Shown: in pieces, positions 1-7,458 of the stretch | Position numbering within the stretch: the first letter of the stretch is position 1 | How the letters are laid out: every line of letters begins with the position of its first letter | DNA from: DAOUMU01 sp034409055 | Lineage (GTDB): Bacteria; Chloroflexota; Anaerolineae; 4572-78; J111 | NCBI GenBank assembly: GCA_034409055.1 | Contig: DAOUMU010000356.1 | Span: 1-64,000, forward strand | Direction of reading: 5' to 3' | Length of the DNA stretch: 64,000 bases | Notes under the pieces: generated by a model | The model's input: only the letters and a program-made list of their open reading frames with translations | Told to the model about the DNA's origin: nothing | Database searches by the model: none | Translations under genes and position numbers: made by a program

Positions 1-106
1 GTCATTCTGAGCGACCAAAGGGAGCGAAGAATCTCCTATTTCGCCTTGAATTTGTCCTCGTTGCCGGAGATTCCTCGTCGCTGCGCTCCTCGGAATGACA
101 TTTTTG
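1..106. repeat. Dispersed palindromic intergenic repeat, copy 1
   Basis: The block opens with GTCATTCTGAGCG and closes with CTCCTCGGAATGAC. In between it has GAATCTCC and, inverted, GGAGATTCCTCG, so it can fold on itself. A second copy lies at 39583-39720 in the opposite orientation. I know this style of element as a common intergenic repeat in several bacterial phyla. The left edge may be cut by the start of the window. No coding role is seen. Confidence 0.7.
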
Positions 107-158
107 GACAAATGTCAACAGAACCTACATTAATAAGGGGGGGCACCTTACGCGTTTT

Positions 159-2087
159 CTATGGGGTGTCGCCCATATCGTAGTAGTAGTGGCCGCTCGG
201 TTCTCTTCCACTCCTTTCGACAAAGATCATGTGATTCGCCGGCATCCGTGCTATGTCTTCTTCCCTGACCAGGTATGGAGAACCCGACGATTGGAAGCAC
301 GGCATCAATCGCCGACTGTCCGCGTCTACGGCGATAGGATGACGACGACCCCAGAGGCCAATCCAGTTCCGCCACTTGCCGATCATCCAATATGCATCTC
401 TCTGGATACGACGCCTCTGGGCGTCATCTTCGCTGCGAATTCGGCGATGGTAGAGCGTGTTCTGGGCCTGAATTTGCATACATGCCGCCAGGAACACGGT
501 GTCCGTGGGGTTCTCCCCGGCGAGGTCCAACGCACGCTGCAAATCACGTCGAACGTCCCATGTCCCGGACATCCCGTGCCGGATCAGCGATGCCAGATAG
601 ATGTAGTCTGCGTTCTGCGTGGGAAGCGTGATCCCAGCCCTTTCCCGTGAGGGCAGCCCGATGTTTTCTACCAGAAACGTGCGCAACTGCGCTCGCCAAA
701 CCAGTTGGGCAAACGGTGGCGTTTCCGACACCGCGATCAGCGCCTGCAAGGCAGGAATTTCGGTGCGAATATCGTCGTCAACAACAATGCCTGCCGCTGT
801 GAAGCGGTCCGGCACCATTGACTGCAGGCGCGCCTTCACACGCTCGTCCAGATTGTTCCACAAGGGCTCGAGAAACCCGCCATGCGCAAATCCAGCGCCC
901 CAGGTCAGGATCTGCCCGTCCCAGGTGTTGATAGCCGAGGGAGAGCCTTCGCGTCCCATGGTGCGCAGAAAGGCCTCACACCCCAATGCGTAGGCTTCAT
1001 AATCGCCCTCACGGCCGCGGTAGTTGTCTCTCTCCTGGCTTACTAATTGACGCGCGTCTCCCCTTATACGGTCACCCATATATGCGTATCCCCGCGGATG
1101 GCGTGGATGGCGCGTGAGCGGGTATGCAGCGGCTTCCTCGGCTTCCTCGCCTGTCGCGCCAGGTGCCCGTGCAACACCAACCTCGCGGTCGGCGTGGATC
1201 AGAATGCGCAGTACGGGTTCCCGAATGAGGCGATCAAGTAGTGAGGTCATACCAGGATCGTGGTTCTCAACTGCTGCCAGGAGCCGCGCCAGTCGGCGCT
1301 CACCCATACCCAGTTCAGCCCATTCCCGTCGCCGTGCACCCCGGGCAGGCACCAAATTGCCTTCTTGGTCATACTCAAATCCCTGGGCCGCCTTGTAAAA
1401 GTCCCACAGCGTATTTCGATGCTCGACAGGTACGGTGGTGTAAGTCCCAGGATACGCCGATCCACTCCGCACCGGTTCTGAGCGCTCCTCTTCCGTGAAG
1501 CCCGCCAGAATGTCTATCACAGCGTTCAAGACAGACCCGGCATCGTGGAGTAGTTGGTAGTCCGGTTCACCTTCTTGAACGCCTTGACTAAGCCTTCCCA
1601 GTCGCGCGGTGGTCTCCTCGCGATCGGCGTGCTGCAAAATTCGATCCACAGGTTCTCGAACGTCGCGATTGAGCAAAGGGACGATTTCGGAATCGCGATT
1701 TTCAACTGCTGCCAGGAGCCGCGCCAGTCGGCGCTCACCCATACCCAGTTCAGCCCATTCCCGTCGCCGTGCACCCCGGGCAGGTACCAAATTGCCTTCT
1801 TGGTCATACTCAAATCCCTGAGCAGCCTTATAAAAATCCCACAGCGTATTTCGATGCTCGACAGGTACGTTGGTGTAAGTCCCAGGATACGCCGATCCAC
1901 TCCGCACCGGTTCTGAGCGCTCCTCTTCCGTGAAGCCCGCCAGAATGTCTATCACAGCGCTCAAGACAGACTCAGCGGCGCGAAGTAGTTCGCTGTCAGC
2001 ATTATCCTCTTGGACGTCCTGTCCGAGTCCCGCCAGTCGCGCGGCGGTGTCTTCGGGGACACGTTGTATAATATACCGATTTAGCAC
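159..2087 (-). CDS. eCIS cargo 3: effector part with an internal tandem duplication
   Basis: This is a 642-residue protein of unknown activity. Its N-terminal half holds two near-identical ~145-residue repeats. Each contains EERSEPVRSGSAYPGTY, an HRNTLWDFYKAAQGFEYDQE stretch and ARRREWAELGMGERRLARLL. The C-terminal half (from about residue 330) has INTWDGQILTWGAGFA followed by LEPLWNNLDE, which faintly recalls lysozyme-like or peptidoglycan-active proteins; this is a weak impression. The only upstream start in this stretch is a GTG at 2085-2087, with no Shine-Dalgarno sequence. The reading frame stays open upstream for 24 codons, to a TGA at 2160-2162 that ends the leader gene at 2160-2585. 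If the TGA is read through, the product would be 808 residues beginning at 2585. The position behind a DUF4157-type leader and downstream of an eCIS ATPase suggests an injected or released effector. That role is inferred, and the enzymatic function is not known. Confidence 0.75.
   Translation of the reverse strand: MLNRYIIQRVPEDTAARLAGLGQDVQEDNADSELLRAAESVLSAVIDILAGFTEEERSEPVRSGSAYPGTYTNVPVEHRNTLWDFYKAAQGFEYDQEGNLVPARGARRREWAELGMGERRLARLLAAVENRDSEIVPLLNRDVREPVDRILQHADREETTARLGRLSQGVQEGEPDYQLLHDAGSVLNAVIDILAGFTEEERSEPVRSGSAYPGTYTTVPVEHRNTLWDFYKAAQGFEYDQEGNLVPARGARRREWAELGMGERRLARLLAAVENHDPGMTSLLDRLIREPVLRILIHADREVGVARAPGATGEEAEEAAAYPLTRHPRHPRGYAYMGDRIRGDARQLVSQERDNYRGREGDYEAYALGCEAFLRTMGREGSPSAINTWDGQILTWGAGFAHGGFLEPLWNNLDERVKARLQSMVPDRFTAAGIVVDDDIRTEIPALQALIAVSETPPFAQLVWRAQLRTFLVENIGLPSRERAGITLPTQNADYIYLASLIRHGMSGTWDVRRDLQRALDLAGENPTDTVFLAACMQIQAQNTLYHRRIRSEDDAQRRRIQRDAYWMIGKWRNWIGLWGRRHPIAVDADSRRLMPCFQSSGSPYLVREEDIARMPANHMIFVERSGREPSGHYYYDMGDTP
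1268..1971. repeat. Tandem coding duplication, 435-bp period
   Basis: About 269 bases at 1268-1536 recur almost unchanged at 1703-1971, an offset of 435 bp (145 codons). This creates the two protein repeats of the effector. The copies differ at only a few positions, so the duplication is recent or kept uniform by gene conversion. Confidence 0.85.
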
Positions 2088-2129
2088 TGTTTGATTGGAG
2101 ATAGGTTTTGTTTGACTTGGTTCTTCTTC

Positions 2130-2162
2130 ATCCCTACCCGAGGGATTGCTGGCAAGGGATCA
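2130..2162 (-). other. In-frame TGA plus downstream hairpin, cassette 3
   Basis: The TGA at 2160-2162 separates the leader from effector 3 in one continuous frame. A hairpin follows at 2130-2146 with a 6-bp stem (ATCCCT paired with AGGGAT) and loop CGGGT. The loop starts 20 nt after the TGA. The same offset and loop style occur after the TGAs at 3678 and 7456. This geometry would meet the general description of a bacterial SECIS element, but the stem is short, so recoding is a hypothesis only. Confidence 0.5.
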
Positions 2163-2585
2163 AGTCGGTTGCAGTTGAATACCAGTCGTCGGCATGCGCA
2201 TCACCGCCTCCGCCACGCGGTCGCCCTCTTGCTCATACTGGTTGTCCAGCGCGTTGATGGTGAGCAGCTCACTGGTGGTGGGCTTGGCCTGGATAGCCGG
2301 CCTGGTTTGCGGCGCAACCGTATGTGTCCGCACCCGGCTAAAGTCGTGGGCGAAACGCGACTCGGTAGAGACCGGGGCAGGTGATACCACGTCGCCGGAA
2401 ACAAGACGGACGGCGGCCCGCTGTTGCCCTATCGTACCGCTGCCCTTGGCCTGCTCGGCCAACTCGTTGCTGGTCGCACCGTGCCGGACAGAGACGAGTT
2501 CTTTCTGCACGACACGTTCGCGCCCCGACTTGACTCTGGACTTGGTGGGTTTTTCTTTCTGGTTCGCTGCCGTAGCCTCGGTCAT
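2160..2585 (-). CDS. eCIS cargo leader 3 (DUF4157-associated N-terminal module)
   Basis: This is a 141-residue protein aligned end to end with the leaders at 3678-4085 and 7456-7881. Shared landmarks are an EKPTKSRVK basic start, NELAE, a TIGQQRAAVR segment, ESRFAHDFSRVRTHTVAP and the C-terminal NQYEQEGDRVAEAVMRMP. The last two are hallmarks, as I know the family, of the segment in front of DUF4157 in cargo proteins of extracellular contractile injection systems; the peptidase-like domain itself is absent here. The open frame reaches 2810, but paralogue alignment and a GAGG sequence 8 nt upstream favour the ATG at 2585. It ends in TGA, after which the same frame continues into the effector at 159-2087. 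The likely role is cargo recruitment or loading, by inference. Confidence 0.75.
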   Translation of the reverse strand: MTEATAANQKEKPTKSRVKSGRERVVQKELVSVRHGATSNELAEQAKGSGTIGQQRAAVRLVSGDVVSPAPVSTESRFAHDFSRVRTHTVAPQTRPAIQAKPTTSELLTINALDNQYEQEGDRVAEAVMRMPTTGIQLQPT

Positions 2586-2810
2586 TTCATCTGCCTCGCT
2601 TGCCATCGAACCTATCGCAACGCTAAGGAGTTGTCCGAAAATAACTTCGTGTTTTTCCCCATGTTTTTCCTGTAAAAATGCCGAACTTATTTCTGGACAA
2701 GTCCTAAAAGTGGCAACGGTCTGCTCGCACGAGTCGGCACAAAGCTGTTTGCTTACAATTTCACCTTTATCCTGGTCGCTTTTCTTGCATTCACGTTCGG
2801 TTGCTAGCAC

Positions 2811-3590
2811 TTAGGGCGCGCTGGCATCTACAGAGGACTGGCTACAATCGGTGTTAGCAGTTCGGTTGAATAACCTGCCTGGTCTACCAGCCGCAGTACT
2901 GTGAAAAGCTTTAGTAGCAGCATCCCAAGAGTCATAAAGGTTTCTCGCAATGGCATCCGGCGTCCCGCCTATAGCCTGAAAGAGAGTTGCCTTGGCTGCT
3001 GCCACATCGGCACCACGAAACTTCTGGGTGCCTACCCTGGTCATGGCGTTATCCCAGGGAACCAAAACTGTGTTGAAAACCCGTCTGTGATCCGCCGCAT
3101 GACGGTTTTCATGAATTCTAATCTGCACTGCTAGATCAGCATCGGATGGCTGGCCGTTGACTGAAAACGTTGTATTGCCAGTTGCTGCTGTGCAGGCGGG
3201 TAGCCCAAAACGCGCACCTATATCTGCCCTCGACGTGACAATTGTCCATGGGCCACTATTCGGTACCCACATTTCGAAGCTTCCCACGTTCGTTGGGATC
3301 GAGCTGATCCAAACTTCCGCACCTCCTGTTGCTAGGGACTGCCTATCGATTCCAGGCCAATTAATCGAGCTTCTTGCTGCGGCTGCGCTCAGGATTTGGG
3401 TGCCATTTAACGTCAACGGTGTAAACCCGGCTGATTGACCAGCGGCAAACCTTGCAGCCAGATTCCAGGTGTATACAAGACCGTTAACGAAGTTAGCAAA
3501 TCTCTGAAGAACTGGTGATCTGACTGAGTTGATCGTGGGCCGTTGTTTGGATCTCATCTGAACGTTCGCAGAAATCGGCGACACTTCCAC
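2811..3590 (-). CDS. eCIS cargo 2: zincin-like effector part
   Basis: This is a 259-residue protein counted from a GTG at 3588-3590. The frame is open for 29 more codons up to the TGA ending the leader at 3678, and no Shine-Dalgarno sequence precedes the GTG. A read-through product from 4085 would have 424 residues. Residues 160-168 read HENRHAADH, an HExxH zinc-binding motif with a further Asp and His just after it, placed in a predicted helix. The upstream part (QRFANFVNGLVYTWNLAARF onward) has no motif I recognise. I infer a secreted or injected metallopeptidase, but the third zinc ligand and the family are not certain. The neighbours are paralogous leader modules on both sides. Confidence 0.7.
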   Translation of the reverse strand: MEVSPISANVQMRSKQRPTINSVRSPVLQRFANFVNGLVYTWNLAARFAAGQSAGFTPLTLNGTQILSAAAARSSINWPGIDRQSLATGGAEVWISSIPTNVGSFEMWVPNSGPWTIVTSRADIGARFGLPACTAATGNTTFSVNGQPSDADLAVQIRIHENRHAADHRRVFNTVLVPWDNAMTRVGTQKFRGADVAAAKATLFQAIGGTPDAIARNLYDSWDAATKAFHSTAAGRPGRLFNRTANTDCSQSSVDASAP

Positions 3591-3647
3591 ACTGCTGGCC
3601 TGAACCCAAGAAATAGAAGGTATATGACTGATAATTAGTTCTTTTTC

Positions 3648-3680
3648 ATTCCTGCCCGAGGAAACTTCTTCGCGGGGTCA
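3648..3680 (-). other. In-frame TGA plus downstream hairpin, cassette 2
   Basis: The TGA at 3678-3680 is followed in frame by 29 sense codons and then the zincin-like effector. At 3648-3664 a 5-bp stem (TTCCT with AGGAA) carries loop CGGGC at the same offset as in cassettes 1 and 3. Compared with cassette 3, one C-G pair has become T-A, which keeps the pairing. Confidence 0.5.
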
Positions 3681-4085
3681 GATCGGTGTTAACTGAATAC
3701 TTGGTTCCGGCGTACGCATCACCGTTTCCGCCACCCGGTTAGCTGCCTGCTCGTACTGGTCGTCCGACGCGTTAACGGTGAGTTGGGCCTGGACAACCGG
3801 GCCGGTCTGTGACGCAACTGTATGAATCGGCACCCGGCTGAAATCGTGGGCGAAGCGCGACTCTGTGGAGACCGGGGCGCGTGACACGGCGTCGCCGGAA
3901 ACAGGCCGGACAGCGGCTCGCTGTTGCAAGATGCCGCCGCCTTTTGTCTGGTCCTCAGCCAACTCGTTGGTGGTCACACCGCACCGGGTGGAGACGTGTT
4001 GTTTCTGCCCGGCACGCTCGCGCCCCGGCTTGACTCTGGATTTGGTAGACTTTTCTTCCTGTTTTGCTCCCGGGGACTCGGCCAT
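3678..4085 (-). CDS. eCIS cargo leader 2 (DUF4157-associated N-terminal module)
   Basis: This 135-residue paralogue of the other two leaders starts MAESPGAKQEEK and holds ESRFAHDFSRV and DDQYEQAANRVAETVMRTPE. An 8-residue deletion relative to the others falls in the segment before LTVN. The start at 4085 is preceded by AGAGG. Upstream lies a 170-bp promoter and leader region (4201-4374) that is nearly identical to the one in front of leader 1. The gene ends in TGA, with the frame continuing into the zincin-like effector. There is no catalytic motif. The proposed role is an N-terminal targeting part for contractile-injection cargo, by family knowledge. Confidence 0.75.
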   Translation of the reverse strand: MAESPGAKQEEKSTKSRVKPGRERAGQKQHVSTRCGVTTNELAEDQTKGGGILQQRAAVRPVSGDAVSRAPVSTESRFAHDFSRVPIHTVASQTGPVVQAQLTVNASDDQYEQAANRVAETVMRTPEPSIQLTPI

Positions 4086-4108
4086 TCCGGCATACCTCTA
4101 TGAAAATA

Positions 4109-4143
4109 GCGGTTAGCTGTCAGCAATTAGCCGTTAGCGATGA
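4109..4143. repeat. Heptanucleotide array (unit GCnnTTA)
   Basis: Five consecutive 7-mers in register read gcggtta, gctgtca, gcaatta, gccgtta and gcgatga. They sit in the 5' leader of leader gene 2, 24 nt upstream of its start. This belongs to the period-7 arrays also seen at 7907, 17297, 31423, 51452, 51829, 51992 and 54716. Confidence 0.6.
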
Positions 4144-4200
4144 TTTTTTTCCTTGATTCTGATGCCCGTCAGGGCAACATGGTGGCTCCCTTTGTATTGG

Positions 4201-4371
4201 GCCGATCATCTTCACCTGTGAAGCGGAAGCTGTAGAATCGAGCTTGAGTCAACTTATTGCAGCGGTCTGTGGTCAGCGGTCAAACGGGGTGAAATCCTGG
4301 TCAAATCGAGAGGGTAGACGCTATTGGATGAAGCGGAACACCTACATTATACTAGAAATCATCAAGCCTGC
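4201..4371. repeat. Duplicated promoter/5'-leader region, copy 2
   Basis: About 170 bp align without large gaps to 7991-8161, at a constant offset of 3790, with roughly nine in ten bases identical. The block includes the -10 element and ~150 nt of untranslated leader with short repeats around TTTGACC and CTGACC. It begins right after the stop of the upstream gene and ends 116 nt before leader gene 2. Confidence 0.85.
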
Positions 4372-4374
4372 CAA
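4346..4374 (-). promoter_or_regulatory. Sigma-70-type promoter of cassette 2
   Basis: On the minus strand, TTGGCA and TATAAT are separated by exactly 17 nt. It lies at the upstream edge of the duplicated leader region, about 260 nt before the leader start. The -35 site differs from copy 1 (CTGACA) because it lies at the repeat boundary, while the -10 is identical. Confidence 0.65.
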
Positions 4375-4378
4375 CGTT

Positions 4379-5629
4379 TCACGGGCTCATCACAGCGCGG
4401 TAGACAGATGCATATGCTTGCATACCTCCGCGAATGACGATCAATCGGTCTTGCATCCAGCTAGCGGAAAAGAATGAGGAACCCGGTTCCTGGACGACCA
4501 GGGGACTGCTCATTTTACGCGCGCGCCAGTCGTATGCGGCAAGGAACTGTTCTCTTGTGTACATTGGCTGGCCGATGAGGTCGGGACCTGGTTCGTATGC
4601 CACCAGGTCAGGTTTCTCCATTCGGTAGGCCACGGCAAGTGGGCCAGCCTGACCCACTAAGAGCTTGGCCCCGACGAGGGACGCCGATCCCGATACAGTC
4701 GCCAGTTCCTCGATTGGGCCATCTGGCTCAAGATTGGGATGGAACCACCGAAGCCGAACGCTCTCCTTACCAGCGGAAACCCAAAGACTGGCGATACGCT
4801 GTCCAACAACACCCACGCTCGGCGAGTGCGCGCCCTCGGCGTCGGCGACTCGAACTTTGGCTTGCACTTTGTCGTCCGCGATGTAGAGGAGCTCAAGTCT
4901 CCGTGGCCTGCCCCCGGTCCGAAGCACGACGATCCCTTTCTCTAGAGCAGCGATGTCTATGGAATCGATGCGCTCGTCAATCATGAACTGCTGAGGGGCG
5001 GTGAACGCGCCCGCTCGTAACCTGGTCACAAACAAGCTGGTCCCCGTATCGCGCGTGTACCAAACGAGATACAAACCGCTTTTCGAGAACAGGACCCGAG
5101 GCCACGTCGAGGGCTGCGGCCGCGCTGCCGCAACCTTGGCCTGCCATCGTATGTGCCCCTCCCAGTCCAAGCCGATCACGCGATGGCCGGACTCGTTTTC
5201 TACGTGACCCACCATCACTTGCTCGTCACCGCAGGACGTCAGGTCTGAGACGTGATCGAGTGGAACCGCCAGTGGCGGCCCAAGCGGTTGGGCGTTAGTG
5301 TCTAGAATGACCAGGCGGAGGTTTTCGCTCTCAGCATCCCGCAGTATAACGTGAAGCCGGTCATCGCTGGCGGCCGAGACAACAGGCGTTATCACCGGCG
5401 TTTCAAGGATGACGTTCTCCGTGAGGAGTTCAAGGGCGTTCACGCTGTACTCATCTGCAGCGGGCACGATCGGGCCTGGATTGTGCGAATTTACGTCTTT
5501 TGATGCCATAACCTCGGCCTCCTCCTGGGGCGGCTCAGGCGACGGCATCCCCAGAGGTGCGATAGAGTCAGTGCAATCATCGCCAGCGTCGCGGTCATTC
5601 ACAGGTACATTATCCGCAGGTGTCATCAT
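4379..5629 (-). CDS. Predicted beta-propeller-like protein coupled to effector 1
   Basis: This 416-residue protein has no signal peptide. The first ~60 residues are acidic and Pro-rich. The rest consists of repeating beta-rich stretches with hydrophobic-polar alternation, such as RLHVILRDAESENLRLVIL and ERIDSIDIAALEKGIVVLR, as in WD/YVTN-like propellers. I cannot name the family. The start codon overlaps the stop of the effector gene at 5626 in an ATGA arrangement, so translation is probably coupled. A role as a partner, chaperone or binding module for the metallopeptidase effector, or as a second effector, is an inference. It ends just before the promoter of cassette 2. Confidence 0.7.
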   Translation of the reverse strand: MMTPADNVPVNDRDAGDDCTDSIAPLGMPSPEPPQEEAEVMASKDVNSHNPGPIVPAADEYSVNALELLTENVILETPVITPVVSAASDDRLHVILRDAESENLRLVILDTNAQPLGPPLAVPLDHVSDLTSCGDEQVMVGHVENESGHRVIGLDWEGHIRWQAKVAAARPQPSTWPRVLFSKSGLYLVWYTRDTGTSLFVTRLRAGAFTAPQQFMIDERIDSIDIAALEKGIVVLRTGGRPRRLELLYIADDKVQAKVRVADAEGAHSPSVGVVGQRIASLWVSAGKESVRLRWFHPNLEPDGPIEELATVSGSASLVGAKLLVGQAGPLAVAYRMEKPDLVAYEPGPDLIGQPMYTREQFLAAYDWRARKMSSPLVVQEPGSSFFSASWMQDRLIVIRGGMQAYASVYRAVMSP

Positions 5630-7389
5630 GGACCGAGACCCCGGCGGCGGCGAAGTTCGTCGGCCATCTCCACATACTCAGTCTCCAGCGCGGGACTGAT
5701 GTCCCGTGTGGCAGCAACGGCATGCGTCAGGAGAAGACGTATCTGCGCGGGCAGATCCGACAGATCGAAAAAACCTTGGCCAACCTCGATTGTGCGAGAG
5801 GGACCGTACGCGTCCCCGGTCCAAACGACGTCACCCGAGGCGACACGGCGAATATTGAGCGAGCGCGAAAGCGCAATACCGATGAGCCGGTAGCGGTCGC
5901 GGATGGCGGCCACGCGTCGCTTGTGATCTCGGGTCGGCCAGCGCCACGGCCGGCCGGAGAACCCGAAGCGCCGGGCGATGATTCTCATGGTTTCCTGATT
6001 CCACGTGTACTCCCAGCCTCTTCTCCGCAGAACCCGATCGACATCTGAATACACATACCCCATCTCGGATAGGGCCATTGTAATCCATTTCTGCATTCGA
6101 GCTACCGCCGCTCTCACTGTGTCCCGCTCTTGATCGGCGTCGGGTCCGGTGAAACCGCCGAGTACATCGGGCGTTGCGGGGCCAAGCTGTACGGTTTCTC
6201 CATTGAGCAGCAAGACGATGAGAGCGAGGCTGTCCGCGTTTTGCAACGCCTCGGTCTGGCTCAGATGCTCAACCACGCGCTCCCACCCATAGGCGACGTC
6301 TTCGGCTCCTGCACCGCCTGGCCGTAATCCGGGCGTAGCATGGGCAGACTCGTGAACAAGCACTCTCGCCCGTGATACCTCGTCTGACTGCACAGGGTCG
6401 AAGAAGCCGGGACAGAGGAGCATTCTGGCGCTGCCTCCCGTACCGTCGTTCCGAGCGAGCGTTCCGCCCATACACGTCGGATGGCATTCCGTAGCGCAGA
6501 TCAACCGGGGTCCAGCTCGAAGGTGTGTCGAAATCTGAGTCTCTATGGCCTCCACCGTGTCATGTACCCGCATCGGATCCGCACCCCGTCCGAACAGACG
6601 TTCAAGCTTGGTACGCGTGTCGCCGGTGATCGGACCGGTGAGCTGTCCTTTCGCAGTGCCGATCATGGTCAGCGCCCGGGTTCGGGCGTCCGCAAAATCG
6701 CTCGTTGAGGGGCAGGTCCGTGTAGTGGGTTCCCCTACGCATGACCGGGTCGTAGAAGGCGTTCCCGTTCGCTTTACTTCCACAACGCGCCATCGCCGAT
6801 AGTTCGGGTCGCGTTCCCTGGCCCTTGACCGGTTGACGGTGGTGATGGTCCTACGGTCGTGTCCTTTCTGGACCAGCGCATCGGCTACGGCTTTGATCCG
6901 GTTCCTCACCAGCCGCCGGTTGAAGGCCCGGTTGCCTTCCTCGCTGGCATATCCGTAGAGGGTGAGAGCGTCCCCACTGGGCGTAGCAAAGGTGTCGAGC
7001 TTGGTCCTTTCTGGAGAGGGATCAGGGAGGCCGGTGCTGGCAAAGTCAAAGAACACCCAGTCAGGGAAACTGGACGCCTCAGGGAAGAGGCCGCGGATCT
7101 GAAAGTCCGTCGCGTCCCGCTGGATGACGCGCCCCCCGCCTATGCTTCGTTGCTGCACCACATGGATCAATTCGTAGGCTAACAATCGCTGGCCCACCTG
7201 GGTGTCCGGCTTAGTTTGAACTCGTTCTTGGGGAACTGACTGAGCCGTCCGTCTGAAAAGAATATCCTGGTCGGCAATGAAGGCACGAGCGCTCAGGGAA
7301 CGGTTGAGGGTATCAGACATAGCAGCGGGGTGGACTTTGCTCTGGCTAAAGTCATAACCGAAGCCCGGCTGTCTTTGAACTGGTGTCAT
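5626..7389 (-). CDS. eCIS cargo 1: degenerate DUF4157 / OmpA-like / aspzincin metallopeptidase
   Basis: This is a 587-residue protein. Residues ~12-80 match DUF4157 (YDFSQSKVH, then GQRLLAYELIHVVQQ), but the usual HELTH motif is YELIH, so the first zinc His is lost. Residues ~105-205 resemble an OmpA-like fold (VFFDFAST, LYGYASEEGNRAFNRRL). The C-terminal domain has HESAH at 346-350 followed by GAEDVAYG and NADSL. This pattern fits M35-like aspzincins, in which HExxH is joined by an Asp and a Tyr in a GTxD-YG motif. The likely activity is an endopeptidase cargo. The ATG at 7387-7389 has no Shine-Dalgarno sequence. The frame is open for 22 codons upstream to the TGA of leader 1, and these codons contain EEEPIQAKPLSGQ, typical of the linker in unsplit DUF4157 proteins. 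A read-through product would have 751 residues. Confidence 0.82.
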   Translation of the reverse strand: MTPVQRQPGFGYDFSQSKVHPAAMSDTLNRSLSARAFIADQDILFRRTAQSVPQERVQTKPDTQVGQRLLAYELIHVVQQRSIGGGRVIQRDATDFQIRGLFPEASSFPDWVFFDFASTGLPDPSPERTKLDTFATPSGDALTLYGYASEEGNRAFNRRLVRNRIKAVADALVQKGHDRRTITTVNRSRARERDPNYRRWRVVEVKRTGTPSTTRSCVGEPTTRTCPSTSDFADARTRALTMIGTAKGQLTGPITGDTRTKLERLFGRGADPMRVHDTVEAIETQISTHLRAGPRLICATECHPTCMGGTLARNDGTGGSARMLLCPGFFDPVQSDEVSRARVLVHESAHATPGLRPGGAGAEDVAYGWERVVEHLSQTEALQNADSLALIVLLLNGETVQLGPATPDVLGGFTGPDADQERDTVRAAVARMQKWITMALSEMGYVYSDVDRVLRRRGWEYTWNQETMRIIARRFGFSGRPWRWPTRDHKRRVAAIRDRYRLIGIALSRSLNIRRVASGDVVWTGDAYGPSRTIEVGQGFFDLSDLPAQIRLLLTHAVAATRDISPALETEYVEMADELRRRRGLGP

Positions 7390-7425
7390 TTGACCGGAGA
7401 GAGGCTTGGCTTGAATTGGTTCTTC

Positions 7426-7458
7426 TTCCCCACACGAGGGAGCTTTAGCAGAAGATCA
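7426..7458 (-). other. In-frame TGA plus downstream hairpin, cassette 1
   Basis: The TGA at 7456-7458 lies between leader 1 and effector 1 in one frame. At 7426-7442 there is a 5-bp stem (TCCCT with GGGGA, including one T-G pair) and loop CGTGT. The loop start has the same 20-nt offset from the TGA as in cassettes 2 and 3. The codons after it encode EEEPIQAKP, matched by EEEPSQTKP in cassette 3 with a synonymous Lys codon, a sign of coding selection past the stop. Confidence 0.5.

Noticed and set aside
2586..2810. An N-terminal extension of leader 3 back to 2810
   Set aside because: The extra 75 residues have no match in the other two leaders, and the alignment starts cleanly at the ATG at 2585 behind a GAGG site.
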